Shown here piece by piece: positions 9,919-21,536 of a stretch of 64,000 nt of DNA (position 1 is the stretch's first letter; each line of letters opens with the position of its first letter). Origin of the DNA: Actinokineospora pegani (GTDB lineage Bacteria > Actinomycetota > Actinomycetes > Mycobacteriales > Pseudonocardiaceae). The translations under genes and the position numbers were made by a program. The stretch spans positions 85,705 to 149,704 of the forward strand of contig NZ_WHOL01000065.1 of assembly GCF_009745975.1 (NCBI RefSeq), given 5' to 3'. The notes below the pieces were generated by a model. That model was not told where the DNA came from, did no database searches, and saw only the letters and a list, made by a program, of their open reading frames with translations.

Positions 9919-10416
9919 TCAGTGCAGGGTGAGACCCGACTCCTTGAGCCGCTTGTACGAGCGCTCGATCTCGGCCTCCGCCTCGGTCCGGCCGACCCAG
10001 CTCGCGCCCTCGACGCTCTTGCCCGGCTCGAGGTCCTTGTAGACCTCGAAGAAGTGCTGGATCTCCAGGCGGTGGTACTCGGCCAGGTGGTGGATGTCGC
10101 GCAGGTGCTCGGTGCGCGGATCGTTGGCCGGGACGCACAGGACCTTGTCGTCGCCGCCCTTCTCATCGGTCATGCGGAACATGCCGATGGTCCTGGCCTT
10201 GATCAGGCAGCCGGGGAAAGTCGGCTCCTGGACCAGCACCAGCGCGTCCAACGGGTCGCCGTCCTCGCCGAGCGTGTTCTCGATGAACCCGTAGTCGGCT
10301 GGGTACTGCGTGGCGGTGAACAGCGTGCGGTCGAGACGGATGCGGCCCGTCTCGTGGTCCACCTCGTACTTGTTTCGGTTCCCCTTGGGGATCTCGATGG
10401 TGACGTCGAACTCCAC
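9919..10416 (-). CDS. ppa: Inorganic pyrophosphatase (family I)
   Basis: 165 residues. Hydrolyses pyrophosphate from biosynthesis to phosphate in the cytoplasm. Family I features: [29 protein letters not shown], the metal-binding signature GDPLDALVL, and the C-terminal [15 protein letters not shown]. It diverges from dacB, the same arrangement as Rv3628 and Rv3627c in M. tuberculosis. The 126-base gap between the two carries two palindromes (see 10458-10488). Confidence 0.96.
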   Translation of the reverse strand: MEFDVTIEIPKGNRNKYEVDHETGRIRLDRTLFTATQYPADYGFIENTLGEDGDPLDALVLVQEPTFPGCLIKARTIGMFRMTDEKGGDDKVLCVPANDPRTEHLRDIHHLAEYHRLEIQHFFEVYKDLEPGKSVEGASWVGRTEAEAEIERSYKRLKESGLTLH

Positions 10417-10457
10417 GCCGTCCCTCGCTCGTCTCGGCTGCTTCTGCTACTTCACTA

Positions 10458-10488
10458 GTGTGGACCACACCGTGCGGGCGTCCCGCAC
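10458..10488. promoter_or_regulatory. Paired palindromes between ppa and dacB
   Basis: GTGTGGACCACAC (10458-10470) is a perfect palindrome around a central A. Two bases later GTGCGGG-CGT-CCCGCAC (10472-10488) forms a perfect 7-bp inverted repeat. They sit in the middle of the divergent promoter region, so an operator for either gene is plausible. I cannot name a regulator. Confidence 0.4.
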
Positions 10489-10542
10489 CGATACCGGCGG
10501 ACGTGGTGCGACCGTTCACAGGCCACCAGGGGAGGACTCAGC

Positions 10543-13527
<2,985 letters not shown>

Positions 13528-13551
13528 GGGGTTTTCAGCTCGGGTAGCGTC

Positions 13552-14640
13552 GTGGGGGTGAACGCGACCAGGACGGATGCCGCCGTGCACGCGGGGCACG
13601 ACGCGAGCCCCGGGGTCCCGCCGATCGATTGGGACGTCGCCGTCTCGACCGCGAGCAGACTCGTCCGCCCCGGTCCGTCCGTGCCCGTGGCCGAGGCCGA
13701 GGCGTCGGTGGCCCGGCTGCGGTCGATCACCGCCGAGGCCGAGGGGCACGTGCGCGAGCTGACCGGGCTCGGCGGCGGGCCGCTGCTCGACGGGGTCGTG
13801 GTCGACCGCGCGTCGTGGCTGCGCAGCGCCGCGGACGGCATCGCCGCGATGACCGACGGCGCGCTGCCCACCCGCACCGGCAAGGCCGCCGCGGTCATGG
13901 CCGGGACCGCCGGGGTGCAGGCGGGCGTGGTGCTGGCCTACCTGGGCAGCCGGGTGCTCGGCCAGTACGACCCGTTCGCGGGCGAGTCCGGGAAGCTGCT
14001 GCTGGTCGCGCCGAACATCGTCGCCGCGCGCCGGGCGCTGGAGGTCGACGCCGCCGACTTCGACATGTGGGTCTGCCTGCACGAGTGCACCCACCGGCTG
14101 CAGTTCACCGCCGTGCCGTGGCTGCGCGGGTACTTCCGCGACCAGGTCGCGGGCTTCGTCGGCGGGCTCGAGGACTCGGCGGAGAGCCTGAGCACCCGGC
14201 TGCCGGAGCTGCTCAAGGCGGCCAGGGGCAAGCCGGACCCGACGTCGTCGTCCGGTCCGATGGGCGTGGTCGAGTTGATGCAGTCGCCCGCCCAGCGGGC
14301 GGTGTTCGACCGGCTGATCGCGATGTCGACGCTGCTGGAGGGGCACGCCGACCACGTCATGGACGCCGTCGGCCCGGTGGTCGTGCCCAGCGTGACCACC
14401 ATCCGCAAGCGCTTCACCGAGCGGCGCAAGGGCGGCGGGCTGCTCGACCGCGTGCTGCGCAGCCTGCTCGGCGTCGACGCCAAGATGAAGCAGTACGCGG
14501 TCGGCGCGAAGTTCACCACCGAGGTGGTCGACACCGTCGGCATGACCGCGTTCAACGCGATCTGGACCTCGCCGGAGACGCTGCCGCTGCGCTCCGAGCT
14601 GAGCGACCCGCAGGCCTGGGTCCGCCGCGTCTGCCCATGA
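13552..14640 (+). CDS. Zinc-dependent metalloprotease, F420-biosynthesis-associated family (DUF2342)
   Basis: 362 residues from the GTG at 13552; a GTG at 13558 is equally possible. An HExxH zinc motif is present as LHECTHRLQF (about residue 179), within the conserved context FDMWVCLHE. The downstream LEGHADHVMDAVG may supply a further ligand. This is the actinobacterial DUF2342 family, named from its co-occurrence with coenzyme F420; its substrate is not known. The stop overlaps the tilS start (ATGA). The same position is held by Rv3626c in M. tuberculosis. Confidence 0.86.
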   Translation: MGVNATRTDAAVHAGHDASPGVPPIDWDVAVSTASRLVRPGPSVPVAEAEASVARLRSITAEAEGHVRELTGLGGGPLLDGVVVDRASWLRSAADGIAAMTDGALPTRTGKAAAVMAGTAGVQAGVVLAYLGSRVLGQYDPFAGESGKLLLVAPNIVAARRALEVDAADFDMWVCLHECTHRLQFTAVPWLRGYFRDQVAGFVGGLEDSAESLSTRLPELLKAARGKPDPTSSSGPMGVVELMQSPAQRAVFDRLIAMSTLLEGHADHVMDAVGPVVVPSVTTIRKRFTERRKGGGLLDRVLRSLLGVDAKMKQYAVGAKFTTEVVDTVGMTAFNAIWTSPETLPLRSELSDPQAWVRRVCP

Positions 14641-15560
14641 GCCGCAAACCGCACCCAGCGGTCGCCGAGACCAGGGTCGCGGTGCGCAGGCTCTTCGGTG
14701 GTCGGGACGCGGACGTGTGCGTCGCCGTGTCCGGTGGCGCCGACTCGCTGGCCCTGGCCGCCGCCGCCCGCCACGAGTGCGACCGCGTCGAGGGCCTGGT
14801 CGTCGACCACGGCCTGCAGGCAGGCTCCGCCGAGGTCGCGGCCAGGGCCGCCGAGCAGCTCGACGGGCTCGGCTTCGACGCCGTGCGGGTGCTGACCGTC
14901 GTCGTCGACGGCCCCGGCGGTCCGGAGGCCGCCGCCCGCCGCGCCCGCCACACCGCGCTGCGCTCAGCGGCCGGGGCCCGCCTCATCCTGCTCGGCCACA
15001 CCCGCGACGACCAGGCCGAGACCGTGCTGCTCGGCCTCGGCCGCGGGTCCGGGCCGCGCTCCATCGCCGGGATGCGCCCGCTCGACCCGCCCTGGGCCCG
15101 CCCGCTGCTGGGCGTCGCGCGGGCCACCACCCGCCGGGCGTGCGCCGCGCTCGGCCTCGAGCCGTGGGACGACCCGCACAACACCGACCCCCGCTTCACC
15201 CGCGTCCGGCTGCGCGGCGAGGTGCTGCCGCTCCTCGAGGACGTCCTGCAGGGCGGGGTCGCGGCCGCGCTGGCGCGCACCGCCGCCCAGTTGCAGGACG
15301 ATCTCGCCGCCCTCGACGAACTCGCCGAGGGGCTCGAACCCGACCCGGCCACCCTCGCCACCGTGCCCGCCGCGCTGCGCCGCCGGGCGCTGCGCCGCTG
15401 GTTGGCGGGGTGCGGGGTCTCCGGGTTGACCGACGCGCACCTGCGCTCGGTGGAGGAACTCGTCACGCGGTGGCGAGGTCAGGGGGGTGTGGCGCTGCCC
15501 GGTGGCTTGGTGGCGCGCCGCGCGCATGGCAGGCTCACCTGTGGAAGGCCGGAAACCTGA
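14637..15560 (+). CDS. tilS: tRNA(Ile)-lysidine synthetase
   Basis: 307 residues. It modifies C34 of tRNA-Ile(CAU) to lysidine using ATP and lysine, changing its decoding to AUA. The N-terminal PP-loop motif is SGGADS (about 34-39), followed by [10 protein letters not shown] and [37 protein letters not shown] begins the linker to a short C-terminal domain, as in actinobacterial forms. It overlaps the metalloprotease gene by four bases and is followed ten bases later by hpt, the usual tilS-hpt-ftsH order. Confidence 0.93.
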   Translation: MSRKPHPAVAETRVAVRRLFGGRDADVCVAVSGGADSLALAAAARHECDRVEGLVVDHGLQAGSAEVAARAAEQLDGLGFDAVRVLTVVVDGPGGPEAAARRARHTALRSAAGARLILLGHTRDDQAETVLLGLGRGSGPRSIAGMRPLDPPWARPLLGVARATTRRACAALGLEPWDDPHNTDPRFTRVRLRGEVLPLLEDVLQGGVAAALARTAAQLQDDLAALDELAEGLEPDPATLATVPAALRRRALRRWLAGCGVSGLTDAHLRSVEELVTRWRGQGGVALPGGLVARRAHGRLTCGRPET

Positions 15561-15570
15561 GAGGGGTGCC

Positions 15571-16119
15571 GTGTACGACGGCGATATCGCGTCCGTGCTC
15601 ATCTCCAAGCAGGAGATCGACGAGAAGATCACGGAGCTGGCCACCAAGGTGGCCGCCGACTACCCGGAGAGCGGCTCGGACCTGGTCCTCGTCGGGGTCC
15701 TCAAGGGCGCGGTCATGTTCATGACCGACTTCGCCCGCGCCCTGCCGGTGCCGGTCCAGTTGGAGTTCATGGCGGTGAGCTCGTACGGCTCGGCCACGTC
15801 GTCGTCGGGGGTGGTCCGCATCCTCAAGGACCTCGACCGCGACATCGCGGGCCGTGACGTGGTGATCGTCGAGGACATCATCGACTCCGGGCTGACGCTG
15901 TCCTGGCTGCTCAAGAACCTGGCCTCGCGCAACCCGCGCTCGCTGGAGGTGGTGACGCTGCTGCGCAAGCCGGACGCGATCAAGGTCGAGGTGCCGGTCA
16001 AGTACGTGGGCTTCGAGATCCCCAACGAGTTCGTCGTCGGCTACGGCCTGGACTACGCCGAGCGCTACCGGGACCTGCCCTACATCGGCACGCTCGATCC
16101 CAAGGTGTACTCGGGGTAG
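15571..16119 (+). CDS. hpt: Hypoxanthine phosphoribosyltransferase
   Basis: 182 residues from the GTG at 15571, which has GAGGGG six bases upstream; the in-frame GTG at 15541 is less suitable. Salvages hypoxanthine/guanine with PRPP to IMP/GMP. PRPP-binding motif [14 protein letters not shown] at about 105-118; [12 protein letters not shown] and the C-terminal [19 protein letters not shown] are typical. Co-transcription with tilS is likely from the ten-base spacing. Confidence 0.95.
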   Translation: MYDGDIASVLISKQEIDEKITELATKVAADYPESGSDLVLVGVLKGAVMFMTDFARALPVPVQLEFMAVSSYGSATSSSGVVRILKDLDRDIAGRDVVIVEDIIDSGLTLSWLLKNLASRNPRSLEVVTLLRKPDAIKVEVPVKYVGFEIPNEFVVGYGLDYAERYRDLPYIGTLDPKVYSG

Positions 16120-16268
16120 CGGTCGGACCCGGCGCGGATGGGCTGTGACCGGCGGGAACCCGGCCGGCCGGTCGCGCGTTGACCCCTCTGTGGCGCCCCT
16201 CCGGGCTTCGTCCGGTGAGGGCGCCCACGCGGACGGTACTCTGGTGGGACCGGAGGCCCCGTCCGGTC

Positions 16269-16289
16269 GGGCAATGGTCGTCATTGCCC
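16269..16289 (+). promoter_or_regulatory. Perfect stem-loop in the ftsH leader
   Basis: GGGCAATG (16269-16276) and CATTGCCC (16282-16289) pair perfectly around a 5-base loop GTCGT, about 50 bases before the ftsH ATG. A second GGGCAA follows at about 16293, so an alternative pairing with CATTGCCC is not possible in the same sense. It might act as an mRNA leader element or operator; no regulator can be named. Confidence 0.4.
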
Positions 16290-16337
16290 CCAGGGCAAGT
16301 CAGGGAGGGTGGAGGCCGCCGCCGCGGCCGTAAGCGC

Positions 16338-18677
16338 ATGGATCGCAAGCGCCTGCTTCGCAACCCGCTGCTGTGGATCTTGGCTGCGGTGTTGATCTAT
16401 TTGGTCTTCAGCCAGCTCTTCGACGACACGCGCGGGTATACGAACGTGTCCACGTCGAAGGCTGTGGCCCAGATCACCGCCGGCAACGTCAAGGAAGCCG
16501 AACTCGGTGACAAGGAGCAGCAGCTCAAGCTCACCCTCAACAACGCCATCGAGCAGGACGGGCAGCAGGTCACCCAGATCCTGACGCAGTTCCCGGCCAG
16601 GGCGACGCCGTCGATCTACGACCAGCTGATCGACTCGGGCCAGACCGACTTCAAGACCGAGGTCACCCAGGAGTCCTTCCTCACCCAGATCCTGATCTTC
16701 CTCATCCCGCTCGGCCTGCTCCTGCTGCTGCTGATGTGGATGATGAACAACGTCCAGGGCGGCGGGAACCGGGTGATGAACTTCGGCAAGTCCAAGGCCA
16801 AGCAGTTGTCCAAGGACATGCCCAAGACGACGTTCGCCGACGTCGCGGGCGCCGACGAGGCCGTCGAAGAGCTCTACGAGATCAAGGACTTCCTGCAGAA
16901 CCCGGGCCGCTACCAGGCCCTGGGCGCGAAGATCCCCAAGGGCGTGCTGCTCTACGGGCCCCCCGGGACCGGCAAGACCCTGCTCGCCCGCGCCGTCGCG
17001 GGTGAGGCCGGGGTGCCGTTCTACTCGATCTCCGGCTCCGACTTCGTCGAGATGTTCGTCGGTGTCGGCGCCTCCCGGGTGCGCGACCTGTTCGAGCAGG
17101 CCAAGCAGAACTCCCCGTGCATCATCTTCGTCGACGAGATCGACGCGGTCGGCCGCCAGCGCGGCGCGGGCCTCGGCGGCGGCCACGACGAGCGCGAGCA
17201 GACGCTGAACCAGTTGCTGGTCGAGATGGACGGCTTCGACGCGCGCGGCGGAATCATCCTCATCGCGGCCACCAACCGGCCCGACATCCTGGACCCGGCG
17301 CTGCTGCGCCCCGGCCGGTTCGACCGGCAGATCCCGGTGTCGGCCCCGGACATGTCCGGCCGCAAGAAGATCCTGCAGGTGCACGGCAGCGGCAAGCCGA
17401 TGGGCGACGACGTCGACCTCGACGGCTTGGCCAAGCGCACCGTCGGCATGTCCGGCGCCGACCTGGCCAACGTGCTCAACGAGGCGGCGCTGCTCACCGC
17501 GCGCCAGGGCGGCACGCTGATCACCGGCGCGGCGCTGGAGGAGTCGGTCGACCGCGTCGTCGGCGGCCCGGCCCGAAAGAGCCGGATCATCTCCGAGAAG
17601 GAGAAGAAGATCACGGCCTACCACGAGGGCGGGCACGCGCTCGCCGCGTGGGCCATGCCCGACCTGGAGCCGGTCTACAAGCTCACGATCCTGCCGCGCG
17701 GGCGCACCGGCGGGCACGCGCTGGTCGTCCCCGAGGACGACAAGCAGATCATGACCCGCTCGGAGATGATCGCCCGCCTGGTGTTCGCCCTCGGCGGCCG
17801 CTCGGCCGAGGAGCTGGTGTTCCACGAGCCGACGACCGGCGCGTCCAGCGACATCGACCAGGCGACCAAGATCGCCAAGGCGATGGTGACCGAGTACGGG
17901 ATGAGCGCCAAGCTCGGCGCCGTCCGCTACGGCCAGGAGCAGGGCGACCCGTTCCTGGGCCGGTCGATGGGCCACGGGGCGGACTACTCCCTCGAGGTCG
18001 CGCACGGCATCGACGAGGAGGTGCGCAAGCTCATCGAGGCCGCGCACACCGAGGCGTGGGAGGTGCTCAACACCTACCGCGACGTGCTCGACAGCCTCGT
18101 CGAGGAGCTGCTCGAGCGGGAGACGCTCAACCGCAGCGACCTCGAGCGCATCTTCTCCGGCGTCGAGAAGCGGCCGCGCATCACCGCGTTCAACGACTTC
18201 GGCGACCGCACCCCGTCGGACAAGCCGCCGATCAAGACCCGGCGCGAGCTGGCGATCGAGCGCGGCGAGCCGTGGCCGGACGAGCAGGAGAAGGCCCGGC
18301 TCGAGGAGAAGGCCAGGCGGGAGACCCCGGTCGCGGTCGCGCCCGGTGGTGGCGACCTGCCCGGCGGCCCGCCGCACAGCACCCCGGAACTGCCGCCCGG
18401 CACCAACGGCAAGGGCGCTCCGCCGCCCTACGGCAACCCCGGCGCCAACGGCACGCCGCCCTACGGGCAGACCTACCAGCCCGGTCGCAGCTCGGGCCCG
18501 CCGCACTACGGCGCGCCCCCCGGCTGGACCCCGGGCACGGCACCGCGCAACAACGGTCCGCAGTGGAACCCGGCCCCGCAGCCGCCCCAGGGCAACGGCC
18601 ACCAGGCCGAGCAGCCCAAGGGTGACGAGGCCAACGGTGGTGAACGGGACGCTGACGGGCGCGGCAGCGGTTCCTGA
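16338..18677 (+). CDS. ftsH: ATP-dependent zinc metalloprotease FtsH
   Basis: 779 residues from the ATG at 16338. Membrane-bound AAA+ protease that degrades membrane and short-lived soluble proteins as a hexamer. Two transmembrane helices (about 9-28 and 113-135) flank an extracytoplasmic domain. Walker A GPPGTGKT at 207-214, Walker B IIFVDEID, second region of homology [20 protein letters not shown], zinc site HEGGH at 429-433. The C-terminal 130 residues are Pro/Gly/Asn-rich and low complexity, as in actinobacterial FtsH. The 218-base leader holds a perfect stem-loop (16269-16289); GGAGG lies about 24 bases upstream, so ribosome binding is not obvious. Confidence 0.97.
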   Translation: MDRKRLLRNPLLWILAAVLIYLVFSQLFDDTRGYTNVSTSKAVAQITAGNVKEAELGDKEQQLKLTLNNAIEQDGQQVTQILTQFPARATPSIYDQLIDSGQTDFKTEVTQESFLTQILIFLIPLGLLLLLLMWMMNNVQGGGNRVMNFGKSKAKQLSKDMPKTTFADVAGADEAVEELYEIKDFLQNPGRYQALGAKIPKGVLLYGPPGTGKTLLARAVAGEAGVPFYSISGSDFVEMFVGVGASRVRDLFEQAKQNSPCIIFVDEIDAVGRQRGAGLGGGHDEREQTLNQLLVEMDGFDARGGIILIAATNRPDILDPALLRPGRFDRQIPVSAPDMSGRKKILQVHGSGKPMGDDVDLDGLAKRTVGMSGADLANVLNEAALLTARQGGTLITGAALEESVDRVVGGPARKSRIISEKEKKITAYHEGGHALAAWAMPDLEPVYKLTILPRGRTGGHALVVPEDDKQIMTRSEMIARLVFALGGRSAEELVFHEPTTGASSDIDQATKIAKAMVTEYGMSAKLGAVRYGQEQGDPFLGRSMGHGADYSLEVAHGIDEEVRKLIEAAHTEAWEVLNTYRDVLDSLVEELLERETLNRSDLERIFSGVEKRPRITAFNDFGDRTPSDKPPIKTRRELAIERGEPWPDEQEKARLEEKARRETPVAVAPGGGDLPGGPPHSTPELPPGTNGKGAPPPYGNPGANGTPPYGQTYQPGRSSGPPHYGAPPGWTPGTAPRNNGPQWNPAPQPPQGNGHQAEQPKGDEANGGERDADGRGSGS

Positions 18678-18722
18678 TGCGATGGTGGCGGCGTGTGGCC
18701 GCCGCGATCGACGGAGGTGCCG

Positions 18723-19343
18723 ATGACGACCACGACAGACGGGGCTGGGACGACAGCAGTCCCAGCCCCGGCGTTCAACCAGGAGCGCGCCCAGCGCGCG
18801 GTCCGCGAACTGCTGCTCGCCTGCGGTGAGGACCCCGATCGCGAGGGCCTGCGCGAGACGCCCGCGCGGGTCGCGCGCGCCTACGCGGAGCTGTTCGCCG
18901 GTCTCTACACCGACCCCGAGCACGTCCTCGACAAGACCTTCGACGTCGACCACGAGGAACTGGTCCTGGTCACCGACATCCCCATGTACTCCACCTGCGA
19001 GCACCACCTGGTGCCCTTCCACGGGGTGGCGCACGTCGGCTACATCCCCGCCCTCACCGGCCGGGTGACGGGGCTGTCCAAGCTGGCCAGGCTCGTCGAC
19101 CTGTTCGCCAAGCGCCCGCAGGTGCAGGAGCGGCTGACCTCGCAGATCGCCGACGCGGTGATGCGCAAGCTCGACGCGCGCGGGGCCATCGTCGTCATCG
19201 AGGCCGAGCACCTGTGCATGGCGATGCGCGGCATCCGCAAACCCGGGGCGCGCACCACCACCTCCGCGCTGCGCGGGCAGTTCAAGACCTCCCCCTCCTC
19301 GCGCGCCGAGGCCATGCAGCTCATCAACGGGCGCACCAGGTGA
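18723..19343 (+). CDS. folE: GTP cyclohydrolase I
   Basis: 206 residues from the ATG at 18723 with GGAGGTG upstream. Converts GTP to dihydroneopterin triphosphate, the first step of folate synthesis. Zinc ligands are visible in [11 protein letters not shown] (Cys and His) and [11 protein letters not shown] (Cys). The catalytic-core phrases [14 protein letters not shown] and [20 protein letters not shown] are intact. It leads a five-gene run (folE-folP-folB-folK and a DUF3180 gene) in which each stop overlaps the next start by four bases. Confidence 0.97.
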   Translation: MTTTTDGAGTTAVPAPAFNQERAQRAVRELLLACGEDPDREGLRETPARVARAYAELFAGLYTDPEHVLDKTFDVDHEELVLVTDIPMYSTCEHHLVPFHGVAHVGYIPALTGRVTGLSKLARLVDLFAKRPQVQERLTSQIADAVMRKLDARGAIVVIEAEHLCMAMRGIRKPGARTTTSALRGQFKTSPSSRAEAMQLINGRTR

Positions 19344-20170
19344 CGCTGCCCGCCCCCGGCCGCTGCGCGGTGATGGGGGTCCTCAACGTCACCCCCGACT
19401 CGTTCTCCGACGGTGGCCGCTTCCTCGACCTCGACGACGCGATCGCGCACGGCCTGGCGCTGTGGCGGCGCGGCGCGGACCTGGTCGACGTCGGCGGTGA
19501 GTCGACCCGGCCCGGCGCCGAGCGCGTTGCCCCGGGGGTCGAGGTCGAGCGGGTCGTGCCCGTCGTGCGCGCGCTGGCCGCCGCGGGCGTCGCGGTCAGC
19601 GTCGACACCACCCGCGCGGCCGTCGCCGAGGCGGCGCTGGACGCGGGCGCGCAAGTGATCAACGACGTCTCCGGCGGGCGGGCCGACCCGGCGATGGCCG
19701 GGGTCGCCGCCGCGAGCGGGGCGCCGTGGGTGCTGATGCACTGGCGCGGGCACAGCGCCGACATGGCGGCCCTGGCCACCTACGGCGACGTGGTCGCCGA
19801 CGTCCGCGCCGAACTGCTGACCCAGGTGGACGCGGCGCTGGCCGCGGGCGTCGCGCCGGAGCGGATCGTGCTCGACCCCGGCCTGGGCTTCGCCAAGCGC
19901 GCCGAGCACAACTGGGCGCTGCTGCGCGGGCTCGACGTGCTGATCGACACCGGGTTCCCGGTGCTGGTCGGCGCCTCGCGCAAGCGCTTCCTGGGCACCC
20001 TGCTCCCCGGTCCCGGTGGGTCGCCGCGGCCCCCGGACGGGCGGGAGGACGCCACCGCCGCGATCACCGCCCTCGCCGCCGCCGCCGGGGTGTGGGGCGT
20101 GCGGGTGCACGACGTGGACCGCTCGCTGGACGCGGTCGCCGTGGTGGCCGCCATGAGGGGAGTCCGATGA
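19340..20170 (+). CDS. folP: Dihydropteroate synthase
   Basis: 276 residues from the GTG at 19340, overlapping the folE stop. Joins p-aminobenzoate to dihydropterin pyrophosphate; target of sulfonamides. Motifs: [65 protein letters not shown] and GASRKRFLG, all in order and without gaps. Cytoplasmic TIM barrel. Corresponds to Rv3608c by synteny. Confidence 0.97.
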   Translation: MTLPAPGRCAVMGVLNVTPDSFSDGGRFLDLDDAIAHGLALWRRGADLVDVGGESTRPGAERVAPGVEVERVVPVVRALAAAGVAVSVDTTRAAVAEAALDAGAQVINDVSGGRADPAMAGVAAASGAPWVLMHWRGHSADMAALATYGDVVADVRAELLTQVDAALAAGVAPERIVLDPGLGFAKRAEHNWALLRGLDVLIDTGFPVLVGASRKRFLGTLLPGPGGSPRPPDGREDATAAITALAAAAGVWGVRVHDVDRSLDAVAVVAAMRGVR

Positions 20171-20547
20171 CCGACCGGATCACGCTGACCGGGCTGACCG
20201 TGCGCGGCCACCACGGGGTGTTCGAGCACGAGAAGCGCGACGGCCAGGACTTCGTCGTCGACATCACGCTGTGGATCGACCTCGCCGAGGCCGCGGCGAC
20301 CGACGACCTGACCAAGACCGTGCACTACGGCGAGCTGGCCGAGCGCGCCGCCGCCGTGGTCGCGGGCGAGCCGCACGACCTGATCGAGACGGTCGCCACC
20401 CGCATCGCCGATGGCGAGATGGGCGACGACCGCGTGCACGCCGTCGAGGTCACCGTGCACAAACCCGCCGCGCCCATCCCGCTGTCGTTCGCCGACGTCG
20501 CCGTCACGGTCCGCCGGTCGCGGCGGTCGCGGGGCGGGGCGCGGTGA
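20167..20547 (+). CDS. folB: Dihydroneopterin aldolase
   Basis: 126 residues, overlapping folP by four bases. Releases glycolaldehyde from dihydroneopterin to give 6-hydroxymethyl-dihydropterin. Characteristic phrases: [35 protein letters not shown], and [13 protein letters not shown] near the C-terminus, including the conserved Lys. Forms a cytoplasmic oligomeric ring in the family. Confidence 0.95.
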   Translation: MTDRITLTGLTVRGHHGVFEHEKRDGQDFVVDITLWIDLAEAAATDDLTKTVHYGELAERAAAVVAGEPHDLIETVATRIADGEMGDDRVHAVEVTVHKPAAPIPLSFADVAVTVRRSRRSRGGAR

Positions 20548-21029
20548 GCCGGGCCGTGCTGTCCCTGGGGTCGAACCTGGGGGACCGGCTGGCGCACCTG
20601 CGCTCGGCCGTCGCCGCGTTCGCCGATGAGGTCGTCGCTGTCTCACCGGTGTACGAGACCGCGGCGTGGGGTGTGGCTGACCAGCCGGACTTCCTCAACG
20701 CCGTCTTGGTGGTCGAGTCACCGTCGGTGGACGAGTGGGGCTGGCTGCGGCGCGGCCAGGCGGCGGAGGACGCCAGCGGCCGGGTCCGCGAGGTCCGCTG
20801 GGGGCCCCGGACGCTGGACGTGGACGTGGTCACCGTCGACGGGGTGCGCAGCGACGACCCCGAGCTGCTGCTGCCGCACCCGGGCACGGCCGAGCGGGCG
20901 ACGGTCCTGGTGCCGTGGCTGGACGTCGAGCCGGACGCGGTCGTGCCGGGCGCGGGTCGGGCGCGGGACCTGCTGGCCGGGCTGGACACCGCCGGGGTGC
21001 GCAGGCGCGACGACTTGGAGCTGCGGTGA
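20544..21029 (+). CDS. folK: 6-hydroxymethyl-dihydropterin pyrophosphokinase
   Basis: 161 residues, GTG start overlapping folB. Transfers pyrophosphate from ATP to hydroxymethyl-dihydropterin, making the substrate for FolP. Motifs: [32 protein letters not shown] and [12 protein letters not shown] with the metal-binding Asp pair. The segment between [14 protein letters not shown] and the RWGPRTLD motif is short, but no essential residue appears to be missing. Confidence 0.94.
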   Translation: MSRAVLSLGSNLGDRLAHLRSAVAAFADEVVAVSPVYETAAWGVADQPDFLNAVLVVESPSVDEWGWLRRGQAAEDASGRVREVRWGPRTLDVDVVTVDGVRSDDPELLLPHPGTAERATVLVPWLDVEPDAVVPGAGRARDLLAGLDTAGVRRRDDLELR

Positions 21030-21490
21030 AGCCGACGAACAAGCAGGACCTGCTGCTGGTGGCGATCGCGGGGGCCGTGATCGGTCTGGGCGGGTTCTCC
21101 CTGTTCTACGCAGAGCTGCCGGGGGTTCCGCTGGCCGCCGGGGTTCCGCTGGCGGCGCTGGCCGTGGTCGAGGCGCTGTTCGGGTACGGGCTGCGCTCGC
21201 GCGTCCAGGGCAGGCCGGGCAAGCCCGTGCAGGCGCTGTCGGCCGCGCGGGCGCTGGCGCTGGCCAAGGCGTCGTCGGTGCTCGGGTCGCTGATGACCGG
21301 TGTGTGGGTCGGGGCGCTGGTCTACCTGCTGCCCAAGCGCGACCGGATCACCGCGGCGGCCGACGACGTGCCGGGCGCGGTGATCGCGGCGGTGAGCGCC
21401 GCCCTGCTGGTCGCCGCCGCGCTGTGGCTCGAGCACTGCTGCCGGACCCCGGACGACCCCTACACGGATGAAGAACGATCAACAACGTGA
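21026..21490 (+). CDS. DUF3180 membrane protein
   Basis: 154 residues with four predicted transmembrane helices: about 8-28, 33-53, 88-106 and 118-138. Matches the actinobacterial DUF3180 family (Rv3605c), found immediately after folK in many genomes. GTG start overlaps the folK stop, so it is part of the folate operon. No catalytic residues are evident; its link to folate synthesis is by position only. Confidence 0.8.
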   Translation: MKPTNKQDLLLVAIAGAVIGLGGFSLFYAELPGVPLAAGVPLAALAVVEALFGYGLRSRVQGRPGKPVQALSAARALALAKASSVLGSLMTGVWVGALVYLLPKRDRITAAADDVPGAVIAAVSAALLVAAALWLEHCCRTPDDPYTDEERSTT

Positions 21491-21536
21491 GATCCGTTTG
21501 GTCTCGGCCGGGTAACAGGCCGGTACGGTAGGGCGC

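Noticed and set aside
16281..19211. Very long minus-strand open frame (976 codons) opposite ftsH and folE
   Set aside because: The translation is low complexity with many Leu, Val, Arg and Gly and no domain; it is a shadow of the GC-rich coding strand.
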